Below are positions 13,230 to 24,567 of a DNA stretch of 64,000 bases, piece by piece (position 1 is the first letter of the stretch; each line of letters opens with the position of its first letter). The stretch covers positions 4,898,001-4,962,000 of the forward strand of contig CM060202.1 in assembly GCA_030562195.1 (NCBI GenBank), in the 5' to 3' direction. A model generated the notes under the pieces. That model was given only the letters and a program-made list of their open reading frames with translations. It had not been told where the DNA came from and did no database searches. The stretch comes from Nipponacmea schrenckii. Its lineage: Eukaryota > Mollusca > Gastropoda > Lottiidae. A program made the translations under genes and the position numbers.

Positions 13230-15089
13230 ATGTTTGCATCTAAATTTACAATGTTATTAATTCTGTGTATAGGGATAACTTCTTCTTTAATGACACAAGT
13301 GAAAACATTTCAAGTCTCCGACGCCATATATCTTATAAAGCTCTTGTCGTGGAAAAATATTGTGATCGTTCACGACAGTGATTCTGATGAACGGGCCACT
13401 GAGCTGGTATCCCAACTCGAACAACTCGGGGGCATCTTGTTTACAGTTGTCTCTATGCCCAGAAGCGAAGAGAACGACTTCCTTCATTTACTATTCAGAA
13501 AACATTTGTATAAGTTCATGAACATTGTAAGGTTAATCACCATCAGATGTTCTTCGGCTAAGAGTAGATCTTATTTGGTTCCTCCAGGGACATCAGAAAT
13601 CTTACTCAATACCAAGTCAAAATGGCTTATATTTCCTTCCAGCTGGTGTAGCTCTTTCAGGACATCGAGATTCCAGACCAATTTGACGAACGTAGCAGTA
13701 GTGATTCCATGTAGCAGCCTATTCAGAGAGATCCTGATTCTAAAGGATAATACCTTTGAGTCGGTTTTACGAACTCCAACTGATGATAAAATATTTCCAA
13801 ATATTCGTTACAAATTGAATGGACAGAAAATAAGAATTGGCATAGTTCCAGGCAATCCGCTAGATGAAAATTATCGTATTAGTCTTCTGGATGTAATGAG
13901 ACGGTATCTAAATTTTACTTACGAAATTGTGAACTCAACAAAAGGGGAATATGGCATTCTTACAAATGGATCTTGGTCCGGATTGATGGGTCAACTTGTC
14001 GACCACGAGATCGATCTGGGACTTACGCCGTTGACACTTACTCTAGATCGGCGACGAGTAGTGGATTTCGTTCATCCTATTGGAACTTCAAAACCTGGAT
14101 TATTGTACAAGAAAGAACTAATGGTGGGTGATTCCTGGTTTCTCTTAACTAGACCTTTGCAATTAGACGTCTATCTTTGCACTATTCTATCATTTATCTG
14201 TGTATCATTGTTCTTTATATATCTCTCTAATAGGGAGTACAGTAATATAAATTATAATCGTTTTGCTAGTACTGTAGAATTTGTCTTAGCTGCCCTACTT
14301 TTAGAGGGAGGTAATTTTCATTTAAAAGGCAACCCTGCTCGAATACTGTTTGCCTTTTGGTTACTGTTTGGTGTTGTGTTGGCAGCGACTTACACTGCAA
14401 CCTTATTGCGATCACTTGTACCTCAACATGTGAAACCGTTTGAAACTATTCAAGATCTCTTGGATTTACCAGACTGGCAAATTGGTGTTATGGGCAGTAC
14501 TTCTGATATGATATTTCTCAACACATCTGAAAACGACGATGTTAAATTGTTTTGGAAGTCACTAAAGAGTCGCACACAGATGGATGCTAATATTCAATCA
14601 ATAGACATACACGTGCATATGAAGAGGGTTTTTCAGGGAAAGTATGCCTTCGTCTCTACGGACGGTGGTGAATTTATCAAAATCTATGGAGACTGTTCAC
14701 TAGAATTTAATGATCGTTTCTTCGATCTACAGAGCAGCGAATACTCCATGGCAGTTCCTAAAGGATCTCTTTTGAAGACAGAGTTGGATGATTTTATAGA
14801 TAAAATTAAGAATACTGGCTTACTTGAAGAAATAATGAAACTTCAAGATAATCGTCCATCTCAATGTAGTGTAATAGATGAAACAGTCAAACCCCTTTTC
14901 TTAGACAACGTGAAAGGTGTATTTGTACTGCTTGTTGGTGGTGCGGTTATAGCTGGAATAACACTGATAATTGAGAATGTGGTGCAGTATAAATGTGCTT
15001 TATGTAGGGAAAACGTTAACACAAGTCGTGTTTTATATTTGACTAACTTTCGTTCGGTATATTATTGTTTCGTTTCGAACCATTTTTAA
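13230..15089 (+). CDS. Ionotropic-receptor-like (iGluR superfamily) protein, copy 1
   Basis: Intronless, 619 aa from ATG 13230. Signal peptide at residues 1-20. Residues 28-195 are a short N-terminal domain. S1 of the ligand-binding domain is about 200-300, M1 about 313-333, a re-entrant pore loop about 348-365, M3 about 371-395, S2 about 396-555 and M4 about 563-583. The M3 gate reads TYTATLLRSL where AMPA/kainate receptors have SYTANLAAFL. The S1 Arg that binds the amino-acid carboxylate aligns with Arg274 in LTLDRRRVVDF. GST is present at the start of S2 (422-424), but the usual S2 acidic ligand residue is not in register (Ser476, with Asp478 nearby). That pattern is typical of divergent chemosensory IRs rather than glutamate-gated channels. 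The pore Q/R position is Glu (LLLEGG). The C-terminal 26 or so residues after ALCRE are unlike copy 2. An ion channel in the sensory-cell membrane is inferred; the ligand is unknown. Confidence 0.88.
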   Translation: MFASKFTMLLILCIGITSSLMTQVKTFQVSDAIYLIKLLSWKNIVIVHDSDSDERATELVSQLEQLGGILFTVVSMPRSEENDFLHLLFRKHLYKFMNIVRLITIRCSSAKSRSYLVPPGTSEILLNTKSKWLIFPSSWCSSFRTSRFQTNLTNVAVVIPCSSLFREILILKDNTFESVLRTPTDDKIFPNIRYKLNGQKIRIGIVPGNPLDENYRISLLDVMRRYLNFTYEIVNSTKGEYGILTNGSWSGLMGQLVDHEIDLGLTPLTLTLDRRRVVDFVHPIGTSKPGLLYKKELMVGDSWFLLTRPLQLDVYLCTILSFICVSLFFIYLSNREYSNINYNRFASTVEFVLAALLLEGGNFHLKGNPARILFAFWLLFGVVLAATYTATLLRSLVPQHVKPFETIQDLLDLPDWQIGVMGSTSDMIFLNTSENDDVKLFWKSLKSRTQMDANIQSIDIHVHMKRVFQGKYAFVSTDGGEFIKIYGDCSLEFNDRFFDLQSSEYSMAVPKGSLLKTELDDFIDKIKNTGLLEEIMKLQDNRPSQCSVIDETVKPLFLDNVKGVFVLLVGGAVIAGITLIIENVVQYKCALCRENVNTSRVLYLTNFRSVYYCFVSNHF

Positions 15090-16190
15090 TTCGCTTTTGG
15101 CATTTGGGTACGTTAGGACTACAGTAAGGTCTAAATCACATAAATAAGAAAGGGGTTGGGGAACACCTTTCCTAATGACTTTGGAACTTAACCGTACTTT
15201 AATTTTAAACTGATACAGACGTCAATGAAATCCCCATAAAATAGACCTAACTTTCGTTCTATTTTAAGCCTTTTTTCGATGTTTTTATTGCTATTGCATT
15301 AAAAACAGTAAGTTAAATTTAATCGGCGTTAAAACGAAACTTGCCAATATTTTTTTTAAACCGACCCCTTAATTTGAATTTGATAAGCAGCCTAAAAAAC
15401 GTCTAGAAAAGCACCTTATTTTTCGATGTCATATTAACCATAATAAGCAGGGTTTGGGAAAAAAGCCAAAATTGGGTTTACTTTCTATTGGGCGGCCCTT
15501 GAAACAGTTCGTCTCGAATGACCAATTTTGGAAAATGTAAATGGTTTGCCAGTTATTGTTAAAAATGACTTGGGTAAAGGCCGTTAAGAACGAAATAAAA
15601 ATTTAAATTGATAAATTTGTTCAATAACACTATATATCCATCAGTGGACTTACCTGGTGTCATACCTATACATTAAAATCCGATAAATCCCCCAAATAAA
15701 GTAGTTAATCATTAAACGCTTGAGCCATCCATCAAGCGATTTTCAAATCGTGTAAATATAAAGGGAAGTAACTCTAACATGTGGGTTTTCACGCGTCCTT
15801 GACCCCTACTGTTGAATTGCACAATGATGTTTTAGCGTTGATTTACCAGACGCTTTTATTCTCAAACTGAATGGAATCGTCGCTGGCTCACTTTTTTTTA
15901 AAATTCCGAATATATTTTTATCGTGGCTTTTTAAAATTTGCTAAAGTGTGGGATGCATACTTTTTTTTTAACTAATAGTCAATATTAAACACAAATATAA
16001 GCCTTAGGACGAGTGTATTCTAACGCCTATTATCCCTTTAAATAAAGAGGCATAATAGAACGATTTTTAAAGCAAATATGTAACTCGGTTAGATAATGTA
16101 TCATATTGTCTCTGAATCTACCCTTAATGTGGTCATATCTGAGAGTCAATGAATCATGGAACATAAGGGCACGATGGGGTAAAGTATGAG
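15090..16190. other. Intergenic, no gene seen
   Basis: A short stretch near 15135-15190 (AAATCACATAAATAAGAAA and following) matches 24774-24835 downstream of receptor copy 2, so the duplication extended past the coding region. The rest has frequent stops in all frames and long homopolymer runs. No gene or known element was recognised. Confidence 0.5.
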
Positions 16191-16690
16191 GTTATGGCTG
16201 TGGGTGTATTTTTCTGAAAAAAAAAATGTGTAACTGACCAGAGGCAAAAAGGCAAAACATTGTGATTTTTTTCTGGAGCAGAGTAAAAGTAAAAATTGCG
16301 AAAGTGAGAATGTGTTGACTTGATAGACAAAGTTTAATTATTTTGTTACTGGATGGGAAAAGATCAAAAATTTTAAATGGACAAGAAAGGGAAAAATTGT
16401 GATTTCTGATTAAGTAACTGAACACAGATTCAAAATGTGGTGATTTTGTTCCTGGCAAGAGAACATATAAAGATTTGTGATTATTTAATGTTACTGGTAA
16501 GAGAAAAGACAAAACATTGTGATGTTGTCACTGGTAAGATTAACGACAAGGAATTTTGTTACTGGGCAGAAAAAAGAGACAAGGATTAATGATGTTGTTA
16601 CTAGACGGAGACAAAACAAAAAATAGCGACTTTGTTACTGAACAGAGAAAAGACAAAGATTCGCGATTTGTGAATTAAACAATATTTAGC
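16190..16690. repeat. Degenerate tandem repeat with a unit of about 45-55 bp
   Basis: Repeats of the form TGTTACTGG(T/A)...AGAGAAAAGACAAA...ATTGTGAT recur about nine times with irregular spacing. A short related block lies at about 24970-25080 downstream of receptor copy 2, supporting common descent of the two downstream flanks. Confidence 0.7.
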
Positions 16691-16749
16691 ATGCTTACTA
16701 TTCAATTAGTGCTCAACGATCCAGTAAGACTATTTTGAACAGAGCCAAA

Positions 16750-17776
16750 ATGATACCTAAAATTCATTATACTAGTGACCACAAATTTATACCCTGTCAT
16801 GAATGTACAAACACCTTATACGCATTTTCCATTTTACTTGTTTATATTTTCCACAAGGAGCTGGTAAGTTTAAAAAACTATGTTAGATGGGTTTATTTTT
16901 TGGGGTTTATCGGCTTTATTTGGTCAGGTGTTTTGAGAAATTGTTTCGTCATCTACCGATCACAGGATACAGCTTCTTTGCTCGTCGCTCTAGGAATGTT
17001 TGTGTACAATATTGGTTATACCTATCAAGCTACATTATTATGGCAATTGGACGAGTATAAAAAAACGTAACGGTGAAATCATTAAAATTAAAACTCTTCG
17101 CCGAACTCATTCAGTTAGTATATTGGGCTATATATTTGGTGTATTAGTTGCTCTACTAATGAGTCTGTGTCTTTTGCTAAATGTAGTATGGATCAACATT
17201 AGTGATCGCTTTTATCCTTTTACCACGGATACACTTATCAATTCCTTTACAACATTTATTTACTTCCTCCTGAGTGTATATTGCGCTTCAAGCATTCCTC
17301 AGATACAGATAGCACTTTATATATCAATTTACTGCATAGTTCATGGTGAAATTGATCATTTATCCAAACAGTTGACGAAAATAGCAAATGATCAAAACGA
17401 ACAACTACCGATCGCATTCGAAGACCTGTCCACGAATCAGACACTCGTGGTCGATCAAGACGTTACATTCATTCCAAATATTCATATAAACTCTTCTATA
17501 GATCGCTCAAACTACGAATCCATCAAACTTGACAGAAGTCTGGAAGAACTGCGTCCTAGAAATGAAGATGTACTCGAGATCATCGCAAAAGCTAATGACA
17601 TTCTACAACACCTGTTCATTAGTATCTTGGCGAGCTCCATCCCAGTATCATGCTTGATACTATATGGAATCATTACTTTAAATTCCAATCATCCCCAGAG
17701 GGTATATATCGGTTTGGCGAATCTCCAAGTATTTAATTTACTATTTGTCATCTTTAGGAACATATACGGCAAATAA
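16750..17776 (+). pseudogene. 7TM chemoreceptor-like gene (gustatory-receptor-like), frameshifted
   Basis: Two overlapping open frames together encode one membrane protein. Frame 1 runs from ATG 16750 to the stop at 17070. The protein continues in the next frame after a seven-A run at 17059-17065; removing one base of that run would give about 341 aa. Seven hydrophobic segments are visible: NTLYAFSILLVYIF, WVYFLGFIGFIWSGVL, SLLVALGMFVYNIGY, a long segment around GVLVALLMSLCLLLN, FIYFLLSVYCA, FISILASSIPVSCLILYG and LANLQVFNLLFVIF. Long loops and the lack of GPCR class A motifs fit the gustatory-receptor-like superfamily better than rhodopsin-type receptors, but the family call is tentative. 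The C-terminus (RNIYGK) looks cut short. A TTTAG acceptor-like site at 17754-17758 leaves room for a different last exon. Either a one-base loss of function or a homopolymer error in the assembly. Confidence 0.55.
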
Positions 17777-19600
17777 GGTATTTATAATTCCTACTCGACC
17801 ATTCCCCTACACCCTCACTCCTCCCCCTTCCTTTTCACTGATTCATAGAAATGCCAGCACTGCAGCAGATGTTTATCTCCTAACAATTTTTGGGTCTTTC
17901 CTTTTCATTAAAATGTATAATAATAAAATGGCATTATTTGTTTAAATAAATATTTTAAATAAATAATAGAAATCTATCCGAGAAAGCCTCGTTGACTGTA
18001 AGTATGGTGCTTATATTACCTGAGACCACATACCACACTTATCTGCCGTGAACAAATTGCCCAATTATCCACAGTGGCTGTATAAACCCAGGGACAACAA
18101 TTCGCTTCATACATTTTTCTGCCGAAAACGATATCCTTTATAACCTGAAAACCCGAGGACCAAACACTCACTTTATATTGACCAACATTTTCTGTCCAGA
18201 ACGGGTTACTAATCTTATTATAATGTGGCTGTTTAACCCAAGGGAACAACCTTTATACCAATTATCGATAGTCTAGACAGTCAGAGGTCCTTTATCTTCA
18301 AAACTTAACTTGAATAAAATCCAGTTTTCATGAAATACACTAGTCTGATTGGTTTATAAAACTAAATTTTAGTGGTTGACCAATCAATGACTGGAACTCT
18401 AAAACCATTTGAAGTCAACACTGATAAAGATAATTTGGTATTTTTAAAACATGACTCTCCCGGTCATAACCAATAAAGTACTGTGCAACGTTTTCTTTAA
18501 ATGAACGCAGGGTTAAAAACTAATTATGTTTCTTTATTTTAATATCGGATACAGTTAATGTCTGTCCGATATCTTGCAAATTGTCTCGGTTTCAATGTGT
18601 ATGCGTTGTTCTCATTGGACAGCAGTACATTTCTTACGGTATGTTTGTGCTTTTATTCGTTATCCGTGTAGCATAAATTTTAGAAATTGCATAAATGAAA
18701 CCAATGTATTGCATTACGTAAAACCCCATTTTCTAACAGCGCTATGTTTACGAAATTCTATCTGCTAAAAGATGCCAAAAAGTTCTTAGGTTAATAGGAA
18801 GTTAAAGATATACCAAAACGACACCAATAACTGTTAGAATAATCTAACAAAGTTATCTGTAGAAACATCGTCAACGATTCAAATTCTTTTGTCTATATAA
18901 TATTTGGAACAATACGAGGCGGGCCAATATTTTCTCCATTTTGCTTGTACAACTTAAAACTGTAACTGACCGGTTTGATTTCTAAATTGTACCTGGAAGT
19001 CAACACATCTTTTTGGTTGGGTTTAAAATGCGCTAACGTTTTACTTGCTCGAATGAATCTTATTATTCTTCACACACTATAGTAACTTTATGTACAAATA
19101 TGTATTTCTACTCTCAGGAAGACAAAATGGCGTTTGAAATAATATGATTCGGGTATTTTCAGGTCATTGGTACATTATTAACATATGCTGTAGTAAACTA
19201 TCAATTTGCTCAGAGTCCTTTAATGGCTGTCAGTGTGTCAATAATGCCTCCTAGTTGGAAATAAACGCAGTAAGCCAAGGCAGTGGTAAAAGGGGACAAT
19301 TGAAATGACTGTGTGAAAAAAAGGCAAGGTGTAATTATCATAGAGTGAGCATATTTGATCCCTCTATTTCCAAGCAATTGTATAGTATGAAATATCAGTT
19401 TTTTAGAAGCAGGGGAAATGTAATCTACAAACCAACCATAGAATTACAAGCATTAAACTGTATATTAGTTTGTTTATGAAACCTTTTCAGAATATCACTT
19501 TTCAGTATGAAAGGTTAGAATATCACTTAGAGATCGATCTAATGCACTATATTACATTAAACTGGGTGTTTAAATAACGTTTTATCACAATTTCTAAGCT
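17777..19600. other. Intergenic, no gene seen
   Basis: AT-rich sequence without a supported gene. A phrase GTGGCTGT(A/T)TAAACCCA... GGGA(A)CAAC occurs twice (about 18073 and 18225), a weak local repeat. No recognised transposon or RNA gene. Confidence 0.4.
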
Positions 19601-20560
19601 ATATACCATTAGTAGTATAGTTTCAACAATTCAACATTTAAATGATAAAATGAAAGTCCAGAGTATTGTGTTTTATATTGTATTTACAAAGATAAAAAAT
19701 AAATTACTTTAATAGTTATAGCTCCATTAAACGTTGTAATTAAAAAAAGGAATTCAGTTTTGTCATCATTAAGTTTCAAAAAGTTTGTTTTCATCCAACA
19801 TTTGATGACATTGACATTGATACAGGCATCAAGATTGGTATCTTGAACAGGTTGGTTTTTAGGTTTGATGGGTATATATAGTGTATCATCTGCATTGACG
19901 TGATATCCTAGATTAAATGACTCTAGAATATTATTAATTATATTAAGTTGAGTCGTGTAAGCGGCAAAAAGCAGTGGTCCAAGCACTGAACCCTGGGGCA
20001 CACCAAATTTCAATTCCACTGAGGAGGACTTCACATTGTTAATTACAATGGATTGACGACGAGAAGTCAGGTAGGACCGAAACCAATCCAGCACAATACC
20101 ATCAAGTCCGAAAATGCTCTGAAGACGTTGCAGCAATAGAGTTTGGTCGATTGTGTCGAAGGCAGCACGTAGATCGAGAAGAACCAACAATACCACATTG
20201 TTATTATCCAGGTGAGATAAGATGTCATTGTTTACACGAATCAAGGCTGTTTCAGTACTACGTTTGCTTCGATATGCAGATTCGAATGGTTCGATCAGAT
20301 TGTGGACATTTGAATGATTTTGAAACAGGTCTGTAATTCTTTAAAAGGTTGTGATCTAAAGTGCTTTTTTTGAGTAGTGGACAAATCAAATCTTCTTTCA
20401 ACTCATCAGGGAAATTGCCAGTTGATAGCGATGTATTAACAATGCTGCAAAGTATTTGGGGAGAATTCAGTAACGCAACTCTTCACAGGATGTGTCTGGA
20501 AAATATCAAGTTCACAAGAAGAATGATAATGGATTTGCTTTCAGTTTCAGTATCCGTTTT
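19600..20560 (-). mobile_element. Truncated non-LTR retrotransposon (CR1/L2-like reverse transcriptase fragment)
   Basis: Read on the minus strand from about 20560: IVNTSLSTGNFPDELK, then PLLKKSTLD and NYRPVSK, a deletion with a frame change, then EPFESAYRSKRSTETAL, then an open frame from 20244 to 19684. The latter carries the RT blocks LDLRAAFDTIDQ, GVPQGSVLGPLLF and a degenerate NADDTLYI in place of YADD. After LNDDKTEFL the protein breaks into sequence shared with 26447-26575, so the remaining C-terminal RT part is deleted and the element's 3' region is joined on. Block order and wording fit CR1/L2-group LINEs. A dead copy abutting the minisatellite at 20561. Confidence 0.85.
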
Positions 20561-21325
20561 ATATTTCAAGGGACGTAATCAGTAAAAAAGGATTACAACA
20601 CTTTTATATTTAAAGGAACTTAACCAGTAAAAGAAGAAAACAACACTTTTATATTTAAAGGGACGTAACCTGTAAAAGATGACTACAACACTTTTATATT
20701 TAAAGGGGCTTAACCAGTAAAAGAAGACTACAACAAATTTATATTTAAAGGGACTTAACCAGTAAAAGAAGACTACAACAAATTTATATTTAAAGGGACT
20801 TAACCAGTAAAATAAGACTACAGCAATTTTATCTTTAAAGGGACTTAACCAGTAAAAGAAGACTACAACAATTTTTTATTAAATGGACTTAACCAGTAAA
20901 AGAAGGCTACAACATTTTTATATTTAAAGGGCCTTAACCAGTAAAAGAAGACTACAACAATTTTATATTTAAAGGGACTTAACCAATAAAAGAAGACTAC
21001 AACAAGTTTATATTTAAAGGGACTTAACCAGTAAAGGAAGACTACAATAATTTTATATTTAAAGGGACTTTACTAGTAAAAAAAGGGCACAACAATTTTA
21101 TATTTAAATGGACTTAACTAGTGAAAGAAGACTACAGCACTTTTATATTTAAAGGGACGTAACCAGTAAAAGAAGACTACAACAATTTTATGTTTAAAGG
21201 GACTTAACCAGTAAAAGAAGACTACAACAATTTTGTATTTAAAGGGACTTAACCAATAAAAGAAGACTACAACAATTTTATATTTAAAAGGAAATAACCA
21301 GTAAAAGAAGACTAAAATACTTTAA
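20561..21325. repeat. 45-bp minisatellite array upstream of receptor copy 2, about 17 units
   Basis: Same unit as the arrays at 7.2, 9.6 and 10.5 kb (core TTAACCAGTAAAAGAAGACT). It occupies the same position relative to the receptor gene as the 10493-12114 array, so array and gene were duplicated together. More units carry ACAACAATTTT than ACAATAATTTT here. Confidence 0.95.
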
Positions 21326-21372
21326 TAATAATAACATATGATAACTAATAAATAAATAATAATAATAATAGC
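21322..21372. repeat. AT-rich trinucleotide-like microsatellite
   Basis: Runs of AATAATAATA and ATAAATAAATAATAATAATA sit directly after the minisatellite array. Confidence 0.8.
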
Positions 21373-21649
21373 CTAAAATCCAACATGTTTTGCTTTTTGA
21401 TTACATTATGGTTAAGAATTAAGTCGCTAATTAAAATCTATAAAATCATCCCACCAAACCACTATTCATTCTGTATTCATTACAATACAATAACATAGTT
21501 GTCTAGACAAGGCAGTATACGCCTACTGGTAGCTTTGATTTCAAACAGAAGTATAATTTGGCAGTACAGTAGCAATCATCAGTCATGCAATTGTTTTGAA
21601 TTTCTTTAGCTGAAAAATATATATCATCATAAATATTATCAAGTTTTGC

Positions 21650-22782
21650 CTTTTAGAGTGTTGAATAATGAAAAAAAAGGAACGCGTTTTCGAGGCAAAG
21701 TTAATACCTCATATGAAATATTTTTTGATTTTCAATAGGGTTTATCCATGGATGATTACAAATAGGCCTACTCACACCACGTTTGATTTCAAATTCTCAC
21801 ACCAAGTTTTTCAAATTCCTTTAATTGTTTACGTCATAACGAGCAATTGTGGACGGATGAACAGCCATTCCATCTAGTTAGTACAGCGATAAGCAAACAT
21901 AACAGGGACAAGTTTACTGCCCCTATAGCACTATCCCTTATCAGTGCGGCTTTTGGAATTTGATCAGGAATAATATTTAAGTTTACACATAAAATATCAA
22001 GATATATTGGTAGTTGATGTTCGTCTGGAATTGTCATAAAAACTTCTAAGGGAAAAATAAAAGATCAATGTTCTAAAACATGCACCAAACATGCATTTTT
22101 TGTATTGTTGAGAGATTTTAATTTTCATCAGTTTGCCATGAGTAGCTGTAGAAAAAAACTGTACACACTTGCATAATTCTCGTTGATAACACATGTAACA
22201 ATGTTGAAAACAATAAAATATCACCTATTTTGTGTGTTTACAACTACATACATGTATTTTCATTGATTTTTCGTCATGTTGTTGTTATTATAAAATCAAA
22301 TGGATGTAAATCAATAATCCATTCAATAATTAAGGCAATCAATGGGTGTAAATTAATCATGCATTCCATTATTAAGACAAACAGTCACAAATCATGTAAA
22401 TATTAACTGTTACATGTATTTAAATATAAAAAGTCATTATATGAAGATATTGATTTATGTATCTGATACACCATTGTACTATTGTTTTATATCCGCATCA
22501 AAGAAAGTATGGTCATAGCTTTAGATAAATTCACTTTATCTTGCATGAGATTTAGTGTATCCAGTGTGTATGTACACTGGTCTGTATGAATTTGTCTGGT
22601 TTGAAGCAAAGTGATACCTGCAATACCACTTTGCAAACATGTGAATAAATAGGATAACGTGGATTAACCTAGACGGAGCTTGCCATAATTTCTCACAGAT
22701 ATATTCAGCTTCACGGGAAAGTTACAATTAATGAGCGAAGTCTTGGAATTAGTGACGATAATATAATGTTAATATTTTGAAA
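21650..22782 (+). other. Upstream block of receptor copy 2, paralogous to 12115-13229
   Basis: Aligns with the block upstream of receptor copy 1 from GCCTTTTAGAGTGTTGAATA to the start codon, with small indels. Identical stretches such as GTATCCAGTGTGTATGTACA are frequent. No coding gene is supported. Confidence 0.75.
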
Positions 22783-24567
22783 ATGTTTGCATCTAAATTT
22801 ACAATGTTATTAATTCTGTGTATAGGGATAACTTCTTCCGAAGTAACTTTAATGACATTTCACGTCTCCGACGCCATTTATCTTTTACAGCTCTTGTCGT
22901 GGAAAAATATTGTGATCGTTCACGACAGTGATTCTGATGAACGGGCCACTGAGCTGGTATCCCAACTCGAACAACTCGGGGGCATCTTCTATACAGTTGT
23001 CTCTATACCCAGAAGCGAAGAGAACGACTTCCTTCATTTACTATTCAGAAAACATTTGTATAAGTTCATGAACATTGTAAGGTTTATCGCCATCAAATGT
23101 TCTTCGGCTAAGAGTAGATCTTATTTGGTTCCTCCAGGGACATCAGAAATCTTACTAAATACCAAGTTAAAATGGTTGATCTTTCCTTCCAGCTGGTGTA
23201 GCTCTTTCAGGACATCGAGATTCCAGACCAATTCGACGAACGTAGCAGTAGTGATTCCAAGTAGCAGCCTATTCAGAGAGATTCTGATTCTAAAGGATAA
23301 TACCTTTGAGTCGTTTTTAGGAACTCCAACTGATGATAAAATATTTCCAAATATTCGTTACAAATTGAATGGACAGAAAATAAGAATTGGCATAGTTCCA
23401 GGCAATCCGCTAGATGAAAATTATCGTATTATTCTTCTGGATGTAATGAGACGGTATCTAAATTTTACTTACGAAATTGTGAACTCAACAAAAGGGGAAT
23501 ATGGCATTCTTACAAATGGATCTTGGTCCGGATTGATTGGTCAACTTGTCAACCACGAGATCGATCTGGGACTTACCACGTTGACACTGACTCTAGATCG
23601 GCGAGAAGTAGTTGATTTCGTTCATCCCATTGGAACTTCAAAACCTGGATTATTGTACAAGAAAGAGCTAATGGTGGGTGATTCCTGGTTTCTCTTAACT
23701 AGACCTTTGCAATTAGACGTCTATCTTTGCACTATTCTATCATTTATCTGTGTATCATCGTTTTTTATATATCTCTCTAATAGGGAGTACAGTGATGTAA
23801 ATTATAATCGTTTTGCTAGTACTGTAGAATTTGTTTTAGCAGCCCTACTTCTAGAGGGAGGTAATTTTCATTTAAAAGGCAACCCTGCTCGAATACTGTT
23901 TGCCTTTTGGTTACTGTTTGGTGTTGTGTTGGCAGCGACTTACACTGCAACCTTATTGCGATCACTTGTACCACAACATTTGAAACCGTTTGAAACTATT
24001 CAAGATCTCTTGGATTTACCAGACTGGCAGATTGGTGTTATGGGCAGTTCGTCAGATATGATATTTCTCAACACATCTGAAAACGACGATGTTAAATTGT
24101 TTTGGAAGTCACTGAAGAGTCGCACACAGATGGATGCTAATATTCAATCAATAGACATACACGTGCATATGAAGAGGGTTTTTCAGGGAAAGTATGCGTT
24201 CGTCTCTGCGGACGGTGGTGAATTTATCAAAATCTATGGAGACTGTTCACTAGAATTTAATGATCGTTTCTTCAATTTACAGAGCAGCGAATTCTCCATG
24301 GCAGTTCCTAAAGGATCTCTTTTGAAGACAGAGTTGGATGATTTTATAGATAAAATTAAGAATACTGGCTTACTTGAAGAAATAATGAAACTTCAAGATA
24401 ATCGTCCATCTCAATGTAGTGTAATAGATGAAACAGTCAAACCCCTTTTCTTAGACAACGTGAAAGGTGTATTTGTACTGCTTGTTGGTGGTGCGGTTAT
24501 AGCTGGAATAACACTGATGATTGAGAATGTGGTGCAGTATAAATGTGCTTTATGTAGAAAACGGTAA
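22783..24567 (+). CDS. Ionotropic-receptor-like (iGluR superfamily) protein, copy 2
   Basis: Intronless, 594 aa from ATG 22783. Paralogue of the gene at 13230 with the same domain order: signal peptide, short N-terminal domain, S1, M1, pore loop, M3 (TYTATLLRSL), S2, M4. Most residues are identical. Differences include the segment after the signal peptide (SSEVTLMTFHV versus SSLMTQVKTFQV), LDRREVVDF versus LDRRRVVDF beside the ligand-binding Arg, and GSSSD versus GSTSD at the start of S2, where iGluRs place a ligand-contacting Thr. The protein ends ALCRKR just after M4, the simpler and probably ancestral C-terminus. Acts as a ligand-gated cation channel subunit by family; ligand unknown. Confidence 0.88.
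   Translation: MFASKFTMLLILCIGITSSEVTLMTFHVSDAIYLLQLLSWKNIVIVHDSDSDERATELVSQLEQLGGIFYTVVSIPRSEENDFLHLLFRKHLYKFMNIVRFIAIKCSSAKSRSYLVPPGTSEILLNTKLKWLIFPSSWCSSFRTSRFQTNSTNVAVVIPSSSLFREILILKDNTFESFLGTPTDDKIFPNIRYKLNGQKIRIGIVPGNPLDENYRIILLDVMRRYLNFTYEIVNSTKGEYGILTNGSWSGLIGQLVNHEIDLGLTTLTLTLDRREVVDFVHPIGTSKPGLLYKKELMVGDSWFLLTRPLQLDVYLCTILSFICVSSFFIYLSNREYSDVNYNRFASTVEFVLAALLLEGGNFHLKGNPARILFAFWLLFGVVLAATYTATLLRSLVPQHLKPFETIQDLLDLPDWQIGVMGSSSDMIFLNTSENDDVKLFWKSLKSRTQMDANIQSIDIHVHMKRVFQGKYAFVSADGGEFIKIYGDCSLEFNDRFFNLQSSEFSMAVPKGSLLKTELDDFIDKIKNTGLLEEIMKLQDNRPSQCSVIDETVKPLFLDNVKGVFVLLVGGAVIAGITLMIENVVQYKCALCRKR

Noticed and set aside
16192..16512. 106-aa minus-strand frame
   Set aside because: It lies wholly within the degenerate TTACTGG tandem repeat.
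13230..24567. Receptors as AMPA/kainate-type glutamate receptors
   Set aside because: The gate motif is TYTATL rather than SYTANL, the amino-terminal domain is short and the S2 acidic ligand residue is not in register, so an IR-like assignment fits better.
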